Shown here: positions 1 to 8,320 of the stretch, piece by piece | Numbering within the stretch: the stretch's first letter is position 1 | How the letters are laid out: each line of letters starts with the position of its first letter | Source: Aeromonas lusitana | Lineage (GTDB): Bacteria > Pseudomonadota > Gammaproteobacteria > Enterobacterales > Aeromonadaceae | Assembly: GCF_002812985.1 (NCBI RefSeq) | Contig: NZ_PGCP01000026.1 | Span: 1-53,711, forward strand | DNA: 53,711 bases | Direction of reading: 5' to 3' | Made by a program: the position numbers and the translations under genes | The notes under the pieces: model-generated | What the model was told of the DNA's origin: nothing | Database searches by the model: none | What the model saw: only the letters and a program-made list of their open reading frames with translations

Positions 1-29
1 ACCCCGGGGTCGCCTCTTTTCATATTTCT

Positions 30-45
30 GCCTCTAGCCAGAGGC
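30..45 (-). terminator. Possible terminator hairpin after the serine permease gene
   Basis: A 6-bp inverted repeat (GCCTCT / AGAGGC) with a 4-nt loop lies just after the stop codon of the minus-strand permease gene. No clear U tract follows on that strand, so this may be only a weak or Rho-assisted end. Confidence 0.4.
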
Positions 46-51
46 CATGTG

Positions 52-1335
52 TTACTTCAGCAGGCTGAACAGCAGCGCCGACACCGCCAGCGTACCGGTC
101 AGCAGGATGAAGCCGTTGGCCCAACCCTGACGAAAACGCGCCAGCGCCTCCACCTTGTAGATGGCCACCACCGGCATGATGAACAGGATCATGGCGATGA
201 CGGGGCCGGAGAGGGTCTCCATCAGGCCGAGGATGCCGGGATTGATCACCGCAGCACCCCAGATGGCGAAGAACATCAGGGCGATGCCGAGCTTGTCCGC
301 CTTGGGCAGCGACAAACCGGTGGGCTTGGCGATCAGGCTTTTCAAGCTCTCGCGGGCACCGAGGAAGTGGCCGAGGAAGGAGGAGCTGATGGCGATAAAG
401 GCGATGAGCGGCCCCAAAGTCACTATCACAGGGTTGTCGGTGATGTTCGCGAGGTAGGAGAGCACGGAGACGTTCTGGGCCTTGGCCTCGGCCAGCTGGG
501 CCGGGGAGAGGCTCAGCACGCAGGAGAAGACGAAGAACAGCACGAAGCCTACCAGCATGATTGTGGTGTTGCGCAGTATCAGGCCGCTCTTGGCCTCCGC
601 CTGCTCGCCGTATTCCCGGCGCTGCACGTTGGCAAAACCCGAGATGGCGGCGGCGTGGCTGAAGGCGAATACCGTCACCGGCAGCGCCAACCAGACGGTG
701 TTGAGAAAACTCGCGCCCTCAAACGCCACCATTTGTGGCCAGTGCCACTGGGGGATGAGGTAGAAAGAGAGCGCCGCCAGAATGGCCGCCAGCGGGTAAA
801 CCATGAAGGCGAAGGCCCGCAGCATGGCCTTCTCACCGGCCAGCATCACAGCGATCATGGCAAACACCAGCACGCCGGAGAGCATCACCCGGTTCGGGGT
901 GGCCAGGCCGAGCTGGTTGATCATGAAGCTCTCCACCGTGTTGGTCAGACCGACGCCGTAGATGAGCAGGATGGGGAAGATGGAGAGGAAGTAGAGCACC
1001 GAGATGAGGCGGCCGGCCATCTTGCCGAAATGCTCCTCCGCCACCTCGGTGAAATCCGCCTGGGGGCGAGAAGAGGAGAGCACGAAGCGCGCCAGGCCAC
1101 GGTGGGCCAGGAAGGTCATGGGACCGGCCAGCACGGCGACGATAATGAGGGGCCAGATCCCGCCGAGCCCCAGGTTGATGGGTAGGAACAGGATGCCGGC
1201 GCCGACGGCGGTGCCAAACAGGCTGATGACCCAGTGGGTGTCGTGACGACGCCAGCCGGTGTGGGTGGAGACGGATGGGGAACCGGATAGCTCCGCTGTG
1301 ACCTCTGCAGATAAACTCATCGATAATTCACTCAT
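52..1335 (-). CDS. sdaC: HAAAP-family serine/amino-acid:proton symporter (SdaC-like)
   Basis: An inner-membrane permease of 427 aa importing serine or a related hydroxy/aromatic amino acid with protons. The N-terminal part carries the family pattern GTAVGAGILFLPIN, followed by MTFLAHRGL, TEVAEEHFG and TNTVESFM, all close to E. coli SdaC. About eleven hydrophobic segments run to the C terminus, where ETLSGPVIAMILFIMP is typical. Two ATG starts are possible, at 1335 and in frame at 1320. The gene is preceded by about 400 bp of non-coding DNA, so it is probably transcribed alone. Assignment to the family is firm. Serine as the substrate is inferred from similarity to SdaC, and YhaO/DlsT-type specificity cannot be excluded. 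Confidence 0.88.
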   Translation of the reverse strand: MSELSMSLSAEVTAELSGSPSVSTHTGWRRHDTHWVISLFGTAVGAGILFLPINLGLGGIWPLIIVAVLAGPMTFLAHRGLARFVLSSSRPQADFTEVAEEHFGKMAGRLISVLYFLSIFPILLIYGVGLTNTVESFMINQLGLATPNRVMLSGVLVFAMIAVMLAGEKAMLRAFAFMVYPLAAILAALSFYLIPQWHWPQMVAFEGASFLNTVWLALPVTVFAFSHAAAISGFANVQRREYGEQAEAKSGLILRNTTIMLVGFVLFFVFSCVLSLSPAQLAEAKAQNVSVLSYLANITDNPVIVTLGPLIAFIAISSSFLGHFLGARESLKSLIAKPTGLSLPKADKLGIALMFFAIWGAAVINPGILGLMETLSGPVIAMILFIMPVVAIYKVEALARFRQGWANGFILLTGTLAVSALLFSLLK

Positions 1336-1733
1336 AACCAGTATTTTAATCTGCAGTTATTGTGCTACTTCAGAATTTAATTCTCAAAAATGGGGACTGG
1401 CAGATATCACTGCCAAAGCCAGCCTCAGCCAGTGAGATTGGGAAGGAGAATCGGGCACTGTAATTCTATATATCCTGACATTCTGGTTTTTACGATACAT
1501 AAAACCAAAATTAACGATCGGGATGATTTTTTATTTTGACAGATTGAGTATTTGCAGAATTACATGTAGCGACCCACCAAGTTACTCCGGCTGGGTATGA
1601 TGATCCACTGCCACGACTCGCATTTACCAGCGAATATCCCTGTCAAAGTCGCCATCAGGCAGAGGATCACGCTAATGCAAAGGGCGACACTGAGGCCGCC
1701 CTTTGCGATGTCGGCGCCGGGATCCCGGCCCCA
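1336..1733. other. Intergenic region upstream of the permease gene
   Basis: No gene is seen in these 398 bp. The part next to the permease (about 1440-1570) is AT-rich compared with its surroundings and probably holds the permease promoter, with a TATATA-like element on the minus strand near 1467-1475. The distal part holds the hairpin that follows cysQ. I see no repeat or RNA gene. Confidence 0.5.
1677..1706 (-). terminator. Hairpin downstream of cysQ
   Basis: A perfect 10-bp inverted repeat (GCAAAGGGCG / CGCCCTTTGC) with a 10-nt loop sits 27 bp after the cysQ stop codon. No strong U run follows on the minus strand, so termination is inferred from position and stem strength. Confidence 0.5.
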
Positions 1734-2546
1734 TCAGCTGACCAGTATCTTGCCCCAGGCGAGACCCGGGTCCCCCATCACGATGAAGTCCGGGTTCTCC
1801 AGCGACTCCGTCTCGTTGTAGCTCAGCGGCTGCAGCGCCAGGCTGAGGATGCGCCCCCCGGCCGCCTCGACGATGCACTGGGCGGCGGCGGTGTCCCACT
1901 CGCCGGTGGGGCCGAGGCGCACGTAGCAATCGGCGGCCCCTTCCGCCACCAGGCAGGACTTCAGGGAGCTGGAGCCGAGCGGGATCAGCTCGTAGTTGAT
2001 GGCCGGGTTGAGGCGCCGGGTCAGCCGCTCCAGCTTCTGCCGGCGGCTGATGGCCACCACCAGGGCGTCCGGCTGATCGTGCTCGTGGTGCATGGCGCTG
2101 ATGGGGTAAACCTCACCCCCCGCCTCCTTGAAGGCGCCGTGGCCGCGCACCGCCCAGTAGAGCACGTCGGACTCCGGCGCATAGATGACCCCGAGCACGG
2201 GTGCATTGTCCTGCACCAGGGCGATCAGGGTGGCGAAGTCGCCGCTGCCGGCGATGAACTCGCCGGTGCCGTCCAGCGGGTCCACCAGCCAGTACTGACG
2301 CCAGTTGGCCCGCTGGCTGAAGGGCACGTCCGCCGCCTCTTCGGTCAGCACGGGAATATGGGGAGTGAGCGCCGACAGCGCTCCCTTGAGGTAGGCATCG
2401 GCAGCAAGATCGGCACTGGTGACCGGGGTCGCATCCTCCTTCAGCTGACGCTCGAATTGACCGCCGTGATAGATTTCGTGAAGGATCCGTCCCGCTTCGC
2501 GGGCGATCTCCTTGACCCCAGGCACCCAGGCCAACAACTCCTGCAT
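1734..2546 (-). CDS. cysQ: 3'(2'),5'-bisphosphate nucleotidase CysQ
   Basis: A Mg-dependent phosphatase of the inositol monophosphatase fold. It removes the 3' phosphate from PAP (and PAPS), a by-product of sulfate assimilation that inhibits oligoribonucleases. The 270-aa protein has the family metal and substrate motifs: acidic pair in LTEEA at 67-71, DPLDGTGEF at 89-97 and WDTAAAQ at 217-223. The length is slightly above the E. coli protein (246 aa). It starts 33 bp after the nudE stop on the same strand, so the two nucleotide-processing genes probably form a transcription unit nudE-cysQ. Confidence 0.95.
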   Translation of the reverse strand: MQELLAWVPGVKEIAREAGRILHEIYHGGQFERQLKEDATPVTSADLAADAYLKGALSALTPHIPVLTEEAADVPFSQRANWRQYWLVDPLDGTGEFIAGSGDFATLIALVQDNAPVLGVIYAPESDVLYWAVRGHGAFKEAGGEVYPISAMHHEHDQPDALVVAISRRQKLERLTRRLNPAINYELIPLGSSSLKSCLVAEGAADCYVRLGPTGEWDTAAAQCIVEAAGGRILSLALQPLSYNETESLENPDFIVMGDPGLAWGKILVS

Positions 2547-2579
2547 CTCGCTACCCTCTGTTTCTCTTGCTCATCGCCC

Positions 2580-3197
2580 CTATGGGCGCTCATTTCCCTG
2601 CTCCGCCAGCCACTTCTGGGCCAGCAACAAGGCGCTGATGCTGCGCGACTCGGTAAAGTCGGGTCGCGCCAGCAATTCGTCGATACGGTTCAGCGGCCAG
2701 GGGATCACCTCGAGGGGCTCGGGCTCATCGCCGATGCGCTGCTCCGGGTAGAGATCCCGGGCCAGCAAGATGTCCATCCGGCTGGAGAAGTAGCCGGGGG
2801 CGAGGGACACCTGCTTGAGGGGCACCAGGCTGTTGGCGCCAAAGCCGGCCTCTTCCATCAGCTCACGGTTGCCCGCCTCGAAGGCGTTTTCGCCCGGATC
2901 GATCAGCCCCTTGGGGAAGCCGAGCTCATAGGAGTGGGTGCCCGCCGCGTATTCGCGCACCAGCAGCAAGGTGTGCGCATCCAGCATGGGCACCACCATG
3001 ACGGCGCCCCGGTTGCCGCCGCGCATGCGCTCGTAGACACGCTCCTCCCCGTTGCTGAATTTGAGGTGCAGGGACTCCACCTTGAACAGACGGCTCTCGG
3101 CCACTATCTCGGCCTTGAGGATCTCCGGCTTGCTCTTGTCGTGAGCGATCATATCCACACGAATGTGTTCAGGTTTGCTCTTGTGGTGCTCACTCAT
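2580..3197 (-). CDS. nudE: ADP-sugar / ADP compounds hydrolase NudE
   Basis: A Nudix hydrolase acting on ADP-ribose, Ap3A and NADH in the cytoplasm. The Nudix box GX5EX7REUXEEXGU is intact at residues 97-119, with REL and EEAGF at its centre. The surrounding blocks YELGFPKGLIDPGE and LYPEQRIGDEPEPLE match enterobacterial NudE. At 205 aa it is longer than E. coli NudE (186 aa) because of an N-terminal extension in which KSKPE occurs twice (residues 6-10 and 21-25). That may be a real tail, or translation may start further in. It diverges from yrfG, as expected for the nudE/yrfG neighbourhood with igaA (yrfF) missing. Confidence 0.94.
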   Translation of the reverse strand: MSEHHKSKPEHIRVDMIAHDKSKPEILKAEIVAESRLFKVESLHLKFSNGEERVYERMRGGNRGAVMVVPMLDAHTLLLVREYAAGTHSYELGFPKGLIDPGENAFEAGNRELMEEAGFGANSLVPLKQVSLAPGYFSSRMDILLARDLYPEQRIGDEPEPLEVIPWPLNRIDELLARPDFTESRSISALLLAQKWLAEQGNERP

Positions 3198-3295
3198 GGG
3201 GGACGCTGCTCGTTAAAAAATCGTGCTTCAAGAGTAAACGACTCCCCGAGTGAACACCACGGGGCAAGGCGGGGAAAGCGGTCTGAAAAATCCGT

Positions 3296-3301
3296 TATAA
3301 T
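3296..3301 (+). promoter_or_regulatory. Probable -10 box of the yrfG promoter
   Basis: A consensus TATAAT lies 43 bp upstream of the chosen yrfG ATG in the short nudE/yrfG divergent region. No good -35 hexamer is evident at 16-18 bp. Confidence 0.5.
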
Positions 3302-3343
3302 GCCGCTCTTTTTTCCGCATCTTTGTTACAAGAAGGGATATGC

Positions 3344-4012
3344 ATGCCGACCTCACTGCCCTGGCACCAGATTGATACCGTTTTGCTCGACATGGATGGC
3401 ACCCTGATCGATCTGCATTTTGACAGCCACCTGTGGCAGACCCTGGTCCCGGCCCGCTATGCCGAGCGCCACAACCTAGCGCCGGATGAGGCTAAGCGGC
3501 GCATCGACGCCCACTACGAGGCGGTGGCCGGCACCCTGAATTGGTACTGTGTGGATTACTGGAGCCAGACCCTGAGCCTGGATATCCGGGGGATGAAGCA
3601 GGAGATCCTGGGGAAGATCCAGTGGCGCCCCAACGTCATTCCCTTCCTCGCCGCCCTCAAGGCCGCCGGCAAGCGCCGCGTTTTGTTCACCAACGCCCAC
3701 CCGGCCAGCCTGGCGGTCAAGATCGAACAACTCGGGCTCGATGAGCATCTAGACGAGATCGTCAGCAGCCATGAGCTCGGCTGGTCAAAAGAGAGCCAAG
3801 AGAGCTGGCAGGCTCTGGCCGAGCGCGTGCCTTTCGATCCCGCCCGTACCCTTTTTGTCGACGACAGCGAGCGGATCCTGGTCGCCTCCGCCGACTACGG
3901 CATTGCCCACCAGCTCGGTATCCACCAGCCCGACAGCGCCATGCCGCCGCTGCAGTTCCGTCGCTTCCCGGCCCTCAAGGATTACGCCGAGCTGCTGCCC
4001 CTCATAGCCTGA
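3344..4012 (+). CDS. yrfG: GMP/IMP 5'-nucleotidase YrfG (HAD family)
   Basis: A HAD-superfamily phosphatase that dephosphorylates purine nucleoside monophosphates. The catalytic motif DMDGT is at residues 16-20. TLNWYCVDYWS, LFTNAHPASLAVK (motif II region) and TLFVDDSERIL (motif IV) match E. coli YrfG closely over 222 aa. The ATG at 3344 is preferred because an AAGGGA Shine-Dalgarno lies 6 nt upstream. An in-frame TTG at 3323 would need a start inside that site. In E. coli it is followed by hslR-hslO-pckA. Here those genes lie 17 kb away, beyond the LysE/OYE/tyrS block and the exe operon. Confidence 0.95.
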   Translation: MPTSLPWHQIDTVLLDMDGTLIDLHFDSHLWQTLVPARYAERHNLAPDEAKRRIDAHYEAVAGTLNWYCVDYWSQTLSLDIRGMKQEILGKIQWRPNVIPFLAALKAAGKRRVLFTNAHPASLAVKIEQLGLDEHLDEIVSSHELGWSKESQESWQALAERVPFDPARTLFVDDSERILVASADYGIAHQLGIHQPDSAMPPLQFRRFPALKDYAELLPLIA

Positions 4013-4014
4013 AC

Positions 4015-4044
4015 GAGAGGCGGCCCATCCGTGGCCGCCCTCTC
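4015..4044. terminator. Bidirectional terminator between yrfG and the LysE-type gene
   Basis: Arms GAGAGGCGGCC and GGCCGCCCTCTC pair with a single bulge around a 7-nt loop. The element fills the 38-bp gap between two convergent genes. Confidence 0.6.
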
Positions 4045-4050
4045 ATCCTC

Positions 4051-4662
4051 TCACCCCAGCAGCCAGTAGAGGGCGATGCCCATCATCAGCAGGGAAGAGA
4101 GTCGCCCGAGCAGATCCCCCCGCCCCTGCCCTTGCAACAAGCGGTTTGCCTTCTGCCCCCCATAGGCATAGAGCAGCAGGTTGACGCACTCGATGAGCAC
4201 TATCAGGGTGACGAAGGCCAGGGTCTGGCGGCCGACATCCAGATCCGGACTGATAAAGGGGGGCAGCAGGGTCATCATGAAGAGCCAGGACTTGGGGTTG
4301 GAGATGGCGACGGTGAAGCCACGCAGCGCCAGGGCCAGCAGCCCCCGATCCGCCTCGGGCATCAGTGCACCGCCGCGGCTGGCACGCCAGCCCATGACTC
4401 CCAGCCAGAGCAGGTAGAGTGCCCCGCCATACTTGAAGCCCTGCAGCAGGGCCGGATGCTCCACCAGCACCCGGGTGTAGCCCAGCAAGGCGGTCAGCGC
4501 GATGAGGGCCACCCCGACCAGCTCACCCGTGATGACCCAGAGGGTCCGCCTCAGCCCCAGGCTGGCCCCGAAACTCATGGCCAGCATCATGCACAGGCCG
4601 GGGGAGGCGGAGATGAGAAAGAAGGTGGGAACAAACATCCACAACAGGGTCCACTCGCTCAT
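4051..4662 (-). CDS. LysE/RhtB-family amino-acid exporter
   Basis: A 203-aa inner-membrane efflux protein with about six hydrophobic segments. The family signature is visible at the N terminus (FFLISASPGLCMMLAMSFG) and in the middle (LYLLWLGVMGWRASRGG, then AISNPKSWLFMMTLLPPFI). Members export amino acids or related metabolites. The substrate cannot be read from sequence. Its ATG overlaps the stop codon of the upstream oxidoreductase (4659-4662), so the pair is translationally coupled. This suggests that the exported compound is a substrate or product of that enzyme, which is an inference. Confidence 0.87.
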   Translation of the reverse strand: MSEWTLLWMFVPTFFLISASPGLCMMLAMSFGASLGLRRTLWVITGELVGVALIALTALLGYTRVLVEHPALLQGFKYGGALYLLWLGVMGWRASRGGALMPEADRGLLALALRGFTVAISNPKSWLFMMTLLPPFISPDLDVGRQTLAFVTLIVLIECVNLLLYAYGGQKANRLLQGQGRGDLLGRLSSLLMMGIALYWLLG

Positions 4663-5777
4663 AAGGCCCCCACCTTCTCGTTCTGGGCGACCAGCCCGGG
4701 CAGGCTGCCGAGGTAATCCAGAGCGCTCGCCGTGAAGCCAAGCTCCGTCAGCAGGGTCGCCGCGAAGGGGGGCTGGCGCAGCGGCAGGGCGCGGCTCACC
4801 TTCTGCATCCAGTCCGGATTGCCGATGGCCGCCGAGCCCACCGCCACCAGATCCGCGCCGCCGGCCAGGGCCAGCCCGGCCGAGTCCGCATCCCGGATCC
4901 TGCCCGCCACCATCAGCGGCACCCGGCCCGCCACCCCTTCGTGCACCGCCGTGAGCAAAGAGCCCTTGCCTCGATCCCCGTCCACCTCCTTGAAGCTGTC
5001 CCCCATGGAGAAGTGGAGGTAGTCGATATCCTCCTTTGCCAACAGTCCGGCCAGCGCCAGCTGGTTGGCAAGACTGATGCCCTGGACCTTGGCATAGCTC
5101 TCTGGCGACAGCCGTACCCCGACGAGAAAGGTGCGGGGCAGTCGGGCCCGGATGCCCCGCACTATGGCGATCAGGAGGCGCGCTCGGTTAGCCAGGCTGC
5201 CGCCCCACTCATCCTCCCGCCGGTTCAGCAGGGGATTGAGAAAATTGCAGAGCAGAAAATGGTGGGCGGCGTGCAACTCGACCCCATGCAGACCGGCCCC
5301 GTGGGCGCGCTCGGCGGCCCGCACGAAGGCGTCGATGAGGCCGAGGATCTCCGCCTCCGTCAGCGCCTGTACCCCGAGTGGGTAGCGATCCCCCGCCGCC
5401 ATGGCACTGGGGCCCACAGGAGCCCCGCCGTTCAGTGCCGGCTGGGCGCGCACCCCGCCATGATGGAGCTGGATCAGGGCCAAAGCCCCGTTGGCCTCGG
5501 CCTGTTGTGCCAGCTCGGCGAAGCCGGCCTGCTGGGCATCCGTCATCAGGGCCGGTTGTCCCTGCCAGCAGCGTCCACCCGGCTGCACCTGAGTCGCGGC
5601 GGCGATCAGCATGCCGAACCCGCCACGGGCGCAGCGAGCCAGCCAGTCGAGCTCGGCCCGGCTGGGATCCCCGTTGTCCTGGCTCATGTTATGGGTCAGC
5701 GGAGCCAGCACGGCCCGGTTCTTGAGCCGCAGGCCAGCCCGTTCGAAATGAAAATCCTGGTTCAACCGCTTGTCCAT
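4659..5777 (-). CDS. Old-yellow-enzyme-family NADH:flavin oxidoreductase
   Basis: A 372-aa FMN-dependent ene-reductase-type TIM barrel. Recognisable blocks are NRAVLAPLTHNMSQ near the N terminus, LIQLHHGGVRAQP, the active-site helix GVELHAAHHFLLCNFLNPLLNRREDEWGG around residues 170-195, VGVRLSPES and, at the FMN phosphate end, GGADLVAVGSAAIGNPDW. The pattern H-x-A-H-H-F-L replaces the usual HxxHGYL, so this belongs to the bacterial NADH-dependent flavin oxidoreductase branch rather than NemA itself. It diverges from a LysR gene and is coupled to a LysE-type exporter. The three genes look like one regulated module. The substrate is unknown. Confidence 0.87.
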   Translation of the reverse strand: MDKRLNQDFHFERAGLRLKNRAVLAPLTHNMSQDNGDPSRAELDWLARCARGGFGMLIAAATQVQPGGRCWQGQPALMTDAQQAGFAELAQQAEANGALALIQLHHGGVRAQPALNGGAPVGPSAMAAGDRYPLGVQALTEAEILGLIDAFVRAAERAHGAGLHGVELHAAHHFLLCNFLNPLLNRREDEWGGSLANRARLLIAIVRGIRARLPRTFLVGVRLSPESYAKVQGISLANQLALAGLLAKEDIDYLHFSMGDSFKEVDGDRGKGSLLTAVHEGVAGRVPLMVAGRIRDADSAGLALAGGADLVAVGSAAIGNPDWMQKVSRALPLRQPPFAATLLTELGFTASALDYLGSLPGLVAQNEKVGAL

Positions 5778-5830
5778 GGTCTCTCTCCTGGCGTCTTGAT
5801 CAGATTGGCGCCACTATAATCCAAGCCCAA

Positions 5831-5861
5831 AAAGACATAATCATAGCCAAAGGAAAGACAT
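5831..5861. promoter_or_regulatory. Direct-repeat operator candidate in the OYE/lysR divergent region
   Basis: The octamer AAAGACAT occurs at 5831-5838 and 5854-5861, 23 bp apart (about two helical turns), in the 117-bp region between the divergent oxidoreductase and lysR genes. LysR-type regulators usually bind between themselves and their divergent target, so these are candidate binding half-sites. Confidence 0.35.
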
Positions 5862-5894
5862 TCATTCCCAACAGGACACAATATCGGACGCCCC

Positions 5895-6815
5895 ATGGAC
5901 AACCACAAACTCGACACCCTCTATCTGATGCGCCTGCTGGTGGCCATCAGCCGCTTTGGCTCCTTCGCGGCGGCGGCCAGCCACCTCGGCATCACCCCGA
6001 GCAAGGCCTCCAAGGATCTGCGCCACCTGGAGCAGAGCCTGGGCGCCGTGCTGCTCAGCCGTACCACCCGCCGGGTGCAGCTGACCGATGCGGGGGAGCT
6101 GGTCTACCGCCAGGCCGACCAGATGATAGCCCTGCACGAAGCACTGCTGGACGGTCTGCAACGGCGGCGCCAGAGCCTCTGCGGGGAGCTCAGGATCACG
6201 GCGCCTGACCTCTGGGGAGAGGTAGTGCTGACCCCTGTGTTGCTGCGCTTTCGCGCCAGCCACCCCGAGGTGCGCCTCATCGCCGACTTCTCCAATCACA
6301 GGGCCGATCTGCTGCGCGACAACATCCACGTCGCCTTTCGCAGCACTGAGCTGCACTCCGAGCCCTATCTGGCCCGCCCCATAGTGCCGGACGAGCTGGT
6401 GCTCTGCGCCAGTCAGGGGTATCTCGCCAGCCACCCGCTCCTGCACCAGCCGCAGGATCTGCTGCAACACAGCCTCATCACCCGCAGCCGGGACTACGAT
6501 CGCCACGAGCGCTGGACCCTGCTCCATCAGGGCAGCGAGATCCCTCTGGAGGTGGCGGGCGAGCTCGCCTTCAGCAACAAGAAGACCATCCACCAGGCGA
6601 TGCGCCAGGGGCTCGGCATCGCTCGCCTGCCCCGCTACCTGGTGGCCAGCGAGCTGGCCGATGGATCGGTTGGCGAGGTGCTGCCGGACTACCGACCCAA
6701 GGGGGCTCACTTCTACGCCCTCTATACCCAGAGACGTGCCGACTCGGCCCTCATCACCCATTTCCTCGATCATGTCATCCGCGAGCTGGGGGGACAGGAG
6801 GCGCCCACCCTATAA
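5895..6815 (+). CDS. LysR-family transcriptional regulator
   Basis: A 306-aa DNA-binding regulator. The N-terminal winged helix-turn-helix is clear: FGSFAAAASHLGITPSKASKDLRHLEQSLG at about 22-51, followed by LLSRTTRRVQLTDAG. The rest is the periplasmic-binding-protein-like effector domain (GELRITAPDLWGEVVLTPVLLRF onward). It most resembles the CrgA/AaeR-type branch. Position and divergent orientation predict control of the adjacent oxidoreductase-exporter operon. The inducer is unknown. A degraded copy of its 3' end seems to follow the stop codon (see findings). Confidence 0.92.
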   Translation: MDNHKLDTLYLMRLLVAISRFGSFAAAASHLGITPSKASKDLRHLEQSLGAVLLSRTTRRVQLTDAGELVYRQADQMIALHEALLDGLQRRRQSLCGELRITAPDLWGEVVLTPVLLRFRASHPEVRLIADFSNHRADLLRDNIHVAFRSTELHSEPYLARPIVPDELVLCASQGYLASHPLLHQPQDLLQHSLITRSRDYDRHERWTLLHQGSEIPLEVAGELAFSNKKTIHQAMRQGLGIARLPRYLVASELADGSVGEVLPDYRPKGAHFYALYTQRRADSALITHFLDHVIRELGGQEAPTL

Positions 6816-6842
6816 GCGCAGCAACAGGTCGCGCAGCAGAAA

Positions 6843-6913
6843 ATGGCCAACCCCTACCAGCTCACCCCCCTCGGCTACGTCATCCGCGAGCCGGGGGCCA
6901 GGAAGCACCTAGT
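6843..6913 (+). pseudogene. Possible remnant copy of the lysR 3' end
   Basis: The stretch encoding GYVIREPGARKH (about 6873-6908) aligns with the end of the LysR gene encoding HVIRELGGQEAP (6772-6807). It shares an unbroken 13-nt core (GTCATCCGCGAGC), roughly three quarters identity over 45 nt and one gap. It has no complete gene around it and ends at the tyrS stop. A relic of an older or paralogous lysR tail is the simplest reading, but chance cannot be excluded without alignment statistics. Confidence 0.4.
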
Positions 6914-8179
6914 CTATGAACGCAACACCAGGTGGTACTGCTTCTTGCCCCGGCGCAGCAGCAGGTAGCGGCCAAAGCGCCAGTCGGTCTCGGCCAGTTC
7001 GCACCCTTCGACCGGACGGCCGTTGAGGGTGATGGCACCGGCCGCCAGCAGCTCGCGGGCGATCCGCTTGGAAGCGGCAAGCCCGGTCGTCACCAGCAGC
7101 GCCACCAGATCCCCGTCGGCCTGCCAGGGCGTGGTCGGCAGACCACCGGCGGCGAGCTGTGCGAGCTGCGCCTCGCCGAGCGCATCCACCCGCCCGCTGA
7201 ACAGCAGCTCGCTGATGGCCTGCGCCTGGGCGAGCGCGGCCTCACCGTGCACCAGGGCGGTCAGCTCGTCCGCCAGCACCTGGGGCGCCCGCTTGCGACC
7301 CTGACGGTTGGCATCTTCCACCTCCAGTGCTTCAATCGCCGTGAGCGGCATAAAGCTGTAGTAGCGCAGGAAGCGGTACACATCCTCGTCCGCCGTGCCA
7401 AGCCAGAACTGGTAGAAGGCGTAGGGGGAGGTGAGCGCCGGATCCAGCCAGATGGCGCCCCCTTCGGTCTTGCCGAACTTGGTGCCATCCGCCTTGGTGA
7501 TGAGGGGCAACGTCATGCCAAACACCTGGGCCTGATGCAGGCGGCGGGTGAGATCCATGCCGCTGGTGATGTTGCCCCACTGATCGTTGCCGCCGATCTG
7601 CAGGGTGCAGCCGAGCTTCTCGTGCAACACGGCGAAGTCCTGGGATTGCAGCAGGGCGTAGGAGAACTCGGTAAAGGAGATGCCCTGATCCGGGCGAGCG
7701 AGGCGCTGGCGCACCGATTCCCGCGCCAGCATGGCGTTGACCGAGAAGTGCTTACCCACATCGCGCAAGAAGTCCAGGGCCGACATCTGCCCCATCCAGT
7801 CGGCGTTGTTGACCAGTTGCGGCGCCGCCAGACCGTCACTCGCCGGCAACAGGGCGGCGATCTGGGCCGACAGGCTGGCGACCCAGCCCTGCACGGTGTC
7901 GCCGCTGTTGAGGCTGCGCTCGGTCGCCTTGAAGCTGGGATCCCCGATGAGGCCGGTAGCGCCCCCCACCAGGGCCACCGGTCTGTGGCCGGCCAGCTGG
8001 AAGCGGCGCAGCATCAGGAGCGGCACCAGGTGGCCTATATGCAGGCTGCCGGCGGTGGGATCGAAGCCGCAATAGAGGGTACGCGGATCGCTCAGATGAG
8101 CGGCGAGCGCCTGGGGGTCTGAATTTTGGGCGATAAGCCCGCGCTGGGTCAGCTCATCGAGCAAGTGAGGGTCTGTCAT
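6914..8179 (-). CDS. tyrS: Tyrosine--tRNA ligase
   Basis: A class I aminoacyl-tRNA synthetase charging tRNA-Tyr. HIGH is at residues 47-50 and KFGKT (the KMSKS equivalent) at 234-238. LQIGGNDQWGNI is characteristic of TyrRS. The C-terminal S4-like RNA-binding domain (SKRIARELLAAGAITLNGR) is present. The 421-aa length is normal. It sits inside a block of accessory-looking genes between yrfG and the exe operon. Many Aeromonas and Vibrio genomes carry more than one tyrS type, so this may not be the only copy; that cannot be tested here. Confidence 0.96.
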   Translation of the reverse strand: MTDPHLLDELTQRGLIAQNSDPQALAAHLSDPRTLYCGFDPTAGSLHIGHLVPLLMLRRFQLAGHRPVALVGGATGLIGDPSFKATERSLNSGDTVQGWVASLSAQIAALLPASDGLAAPQLVNNADWMGQMSALDFLRDVGKHFSVNAMLARESVRQRLARPDQGISFTEFSYALLQSQDFAVLHEKLGCTLQIGGNDQWGNITSGMDLTRRLHQAQVFGMTLPLITKADGTKFGKTEGGAIWLDPALTSPYAFYQFWLGTADEDVYRFLRYYSFMPLTAIEALEVEDANRQGRKRAPQVLADELTALVHGEAALAQAQAISELLFSGRVDALGEAQLAQLAAGGLPTTPWQADGDLVALLVTTGLAASKRIARELLAAGAITLNGRPVEGCELAETDWRFGRYLLLRRGKKQYHLVLRS

Positions 8180-8238
8180 GGTTTCTCCAAACTGCGGGGG
8201 AAAACCTTCATCCTCTCTCCTCGGGGGCGGCGCAGATA

Positions 8239-8254
8239 TGTCCCCTGAGGGACA
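8239..8254. promoter_or_regulatory. Palindromic operator candidate between tyrS and luxR
   Basis: TGTCCC-CTGA-GGGACA is a perfect 6-bp inverted repeat in the 141-bp divergent region. The half TGTCCCCT occurs again at 8293-8300, closer to the luxR start. It is a plausible site for a dimeric regulator, perhaps the LuxR-type protein itself. Confidence 0.4.
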
Positions 8255-8320
8255 GTTTTGCCACTACGTGCTAGCATGCGCTCATACGGGGCCTGTCCCC
8301 TCTCTGGATCCAGACTCGTC

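Noticed and set aside
1720..1760. Tail copy of cysQ
   Set aside because: The resemblance is limited to runs of G and C around ATGGGG and is no better than expected in such composition.
2079..3407. 442-aa open frame antisense to cysQ and nudE
   Set aside because: It covers two well-recognised genes on the other strand and crosses the nudE/yrfG promoter region. The translation has no recognisable domain.
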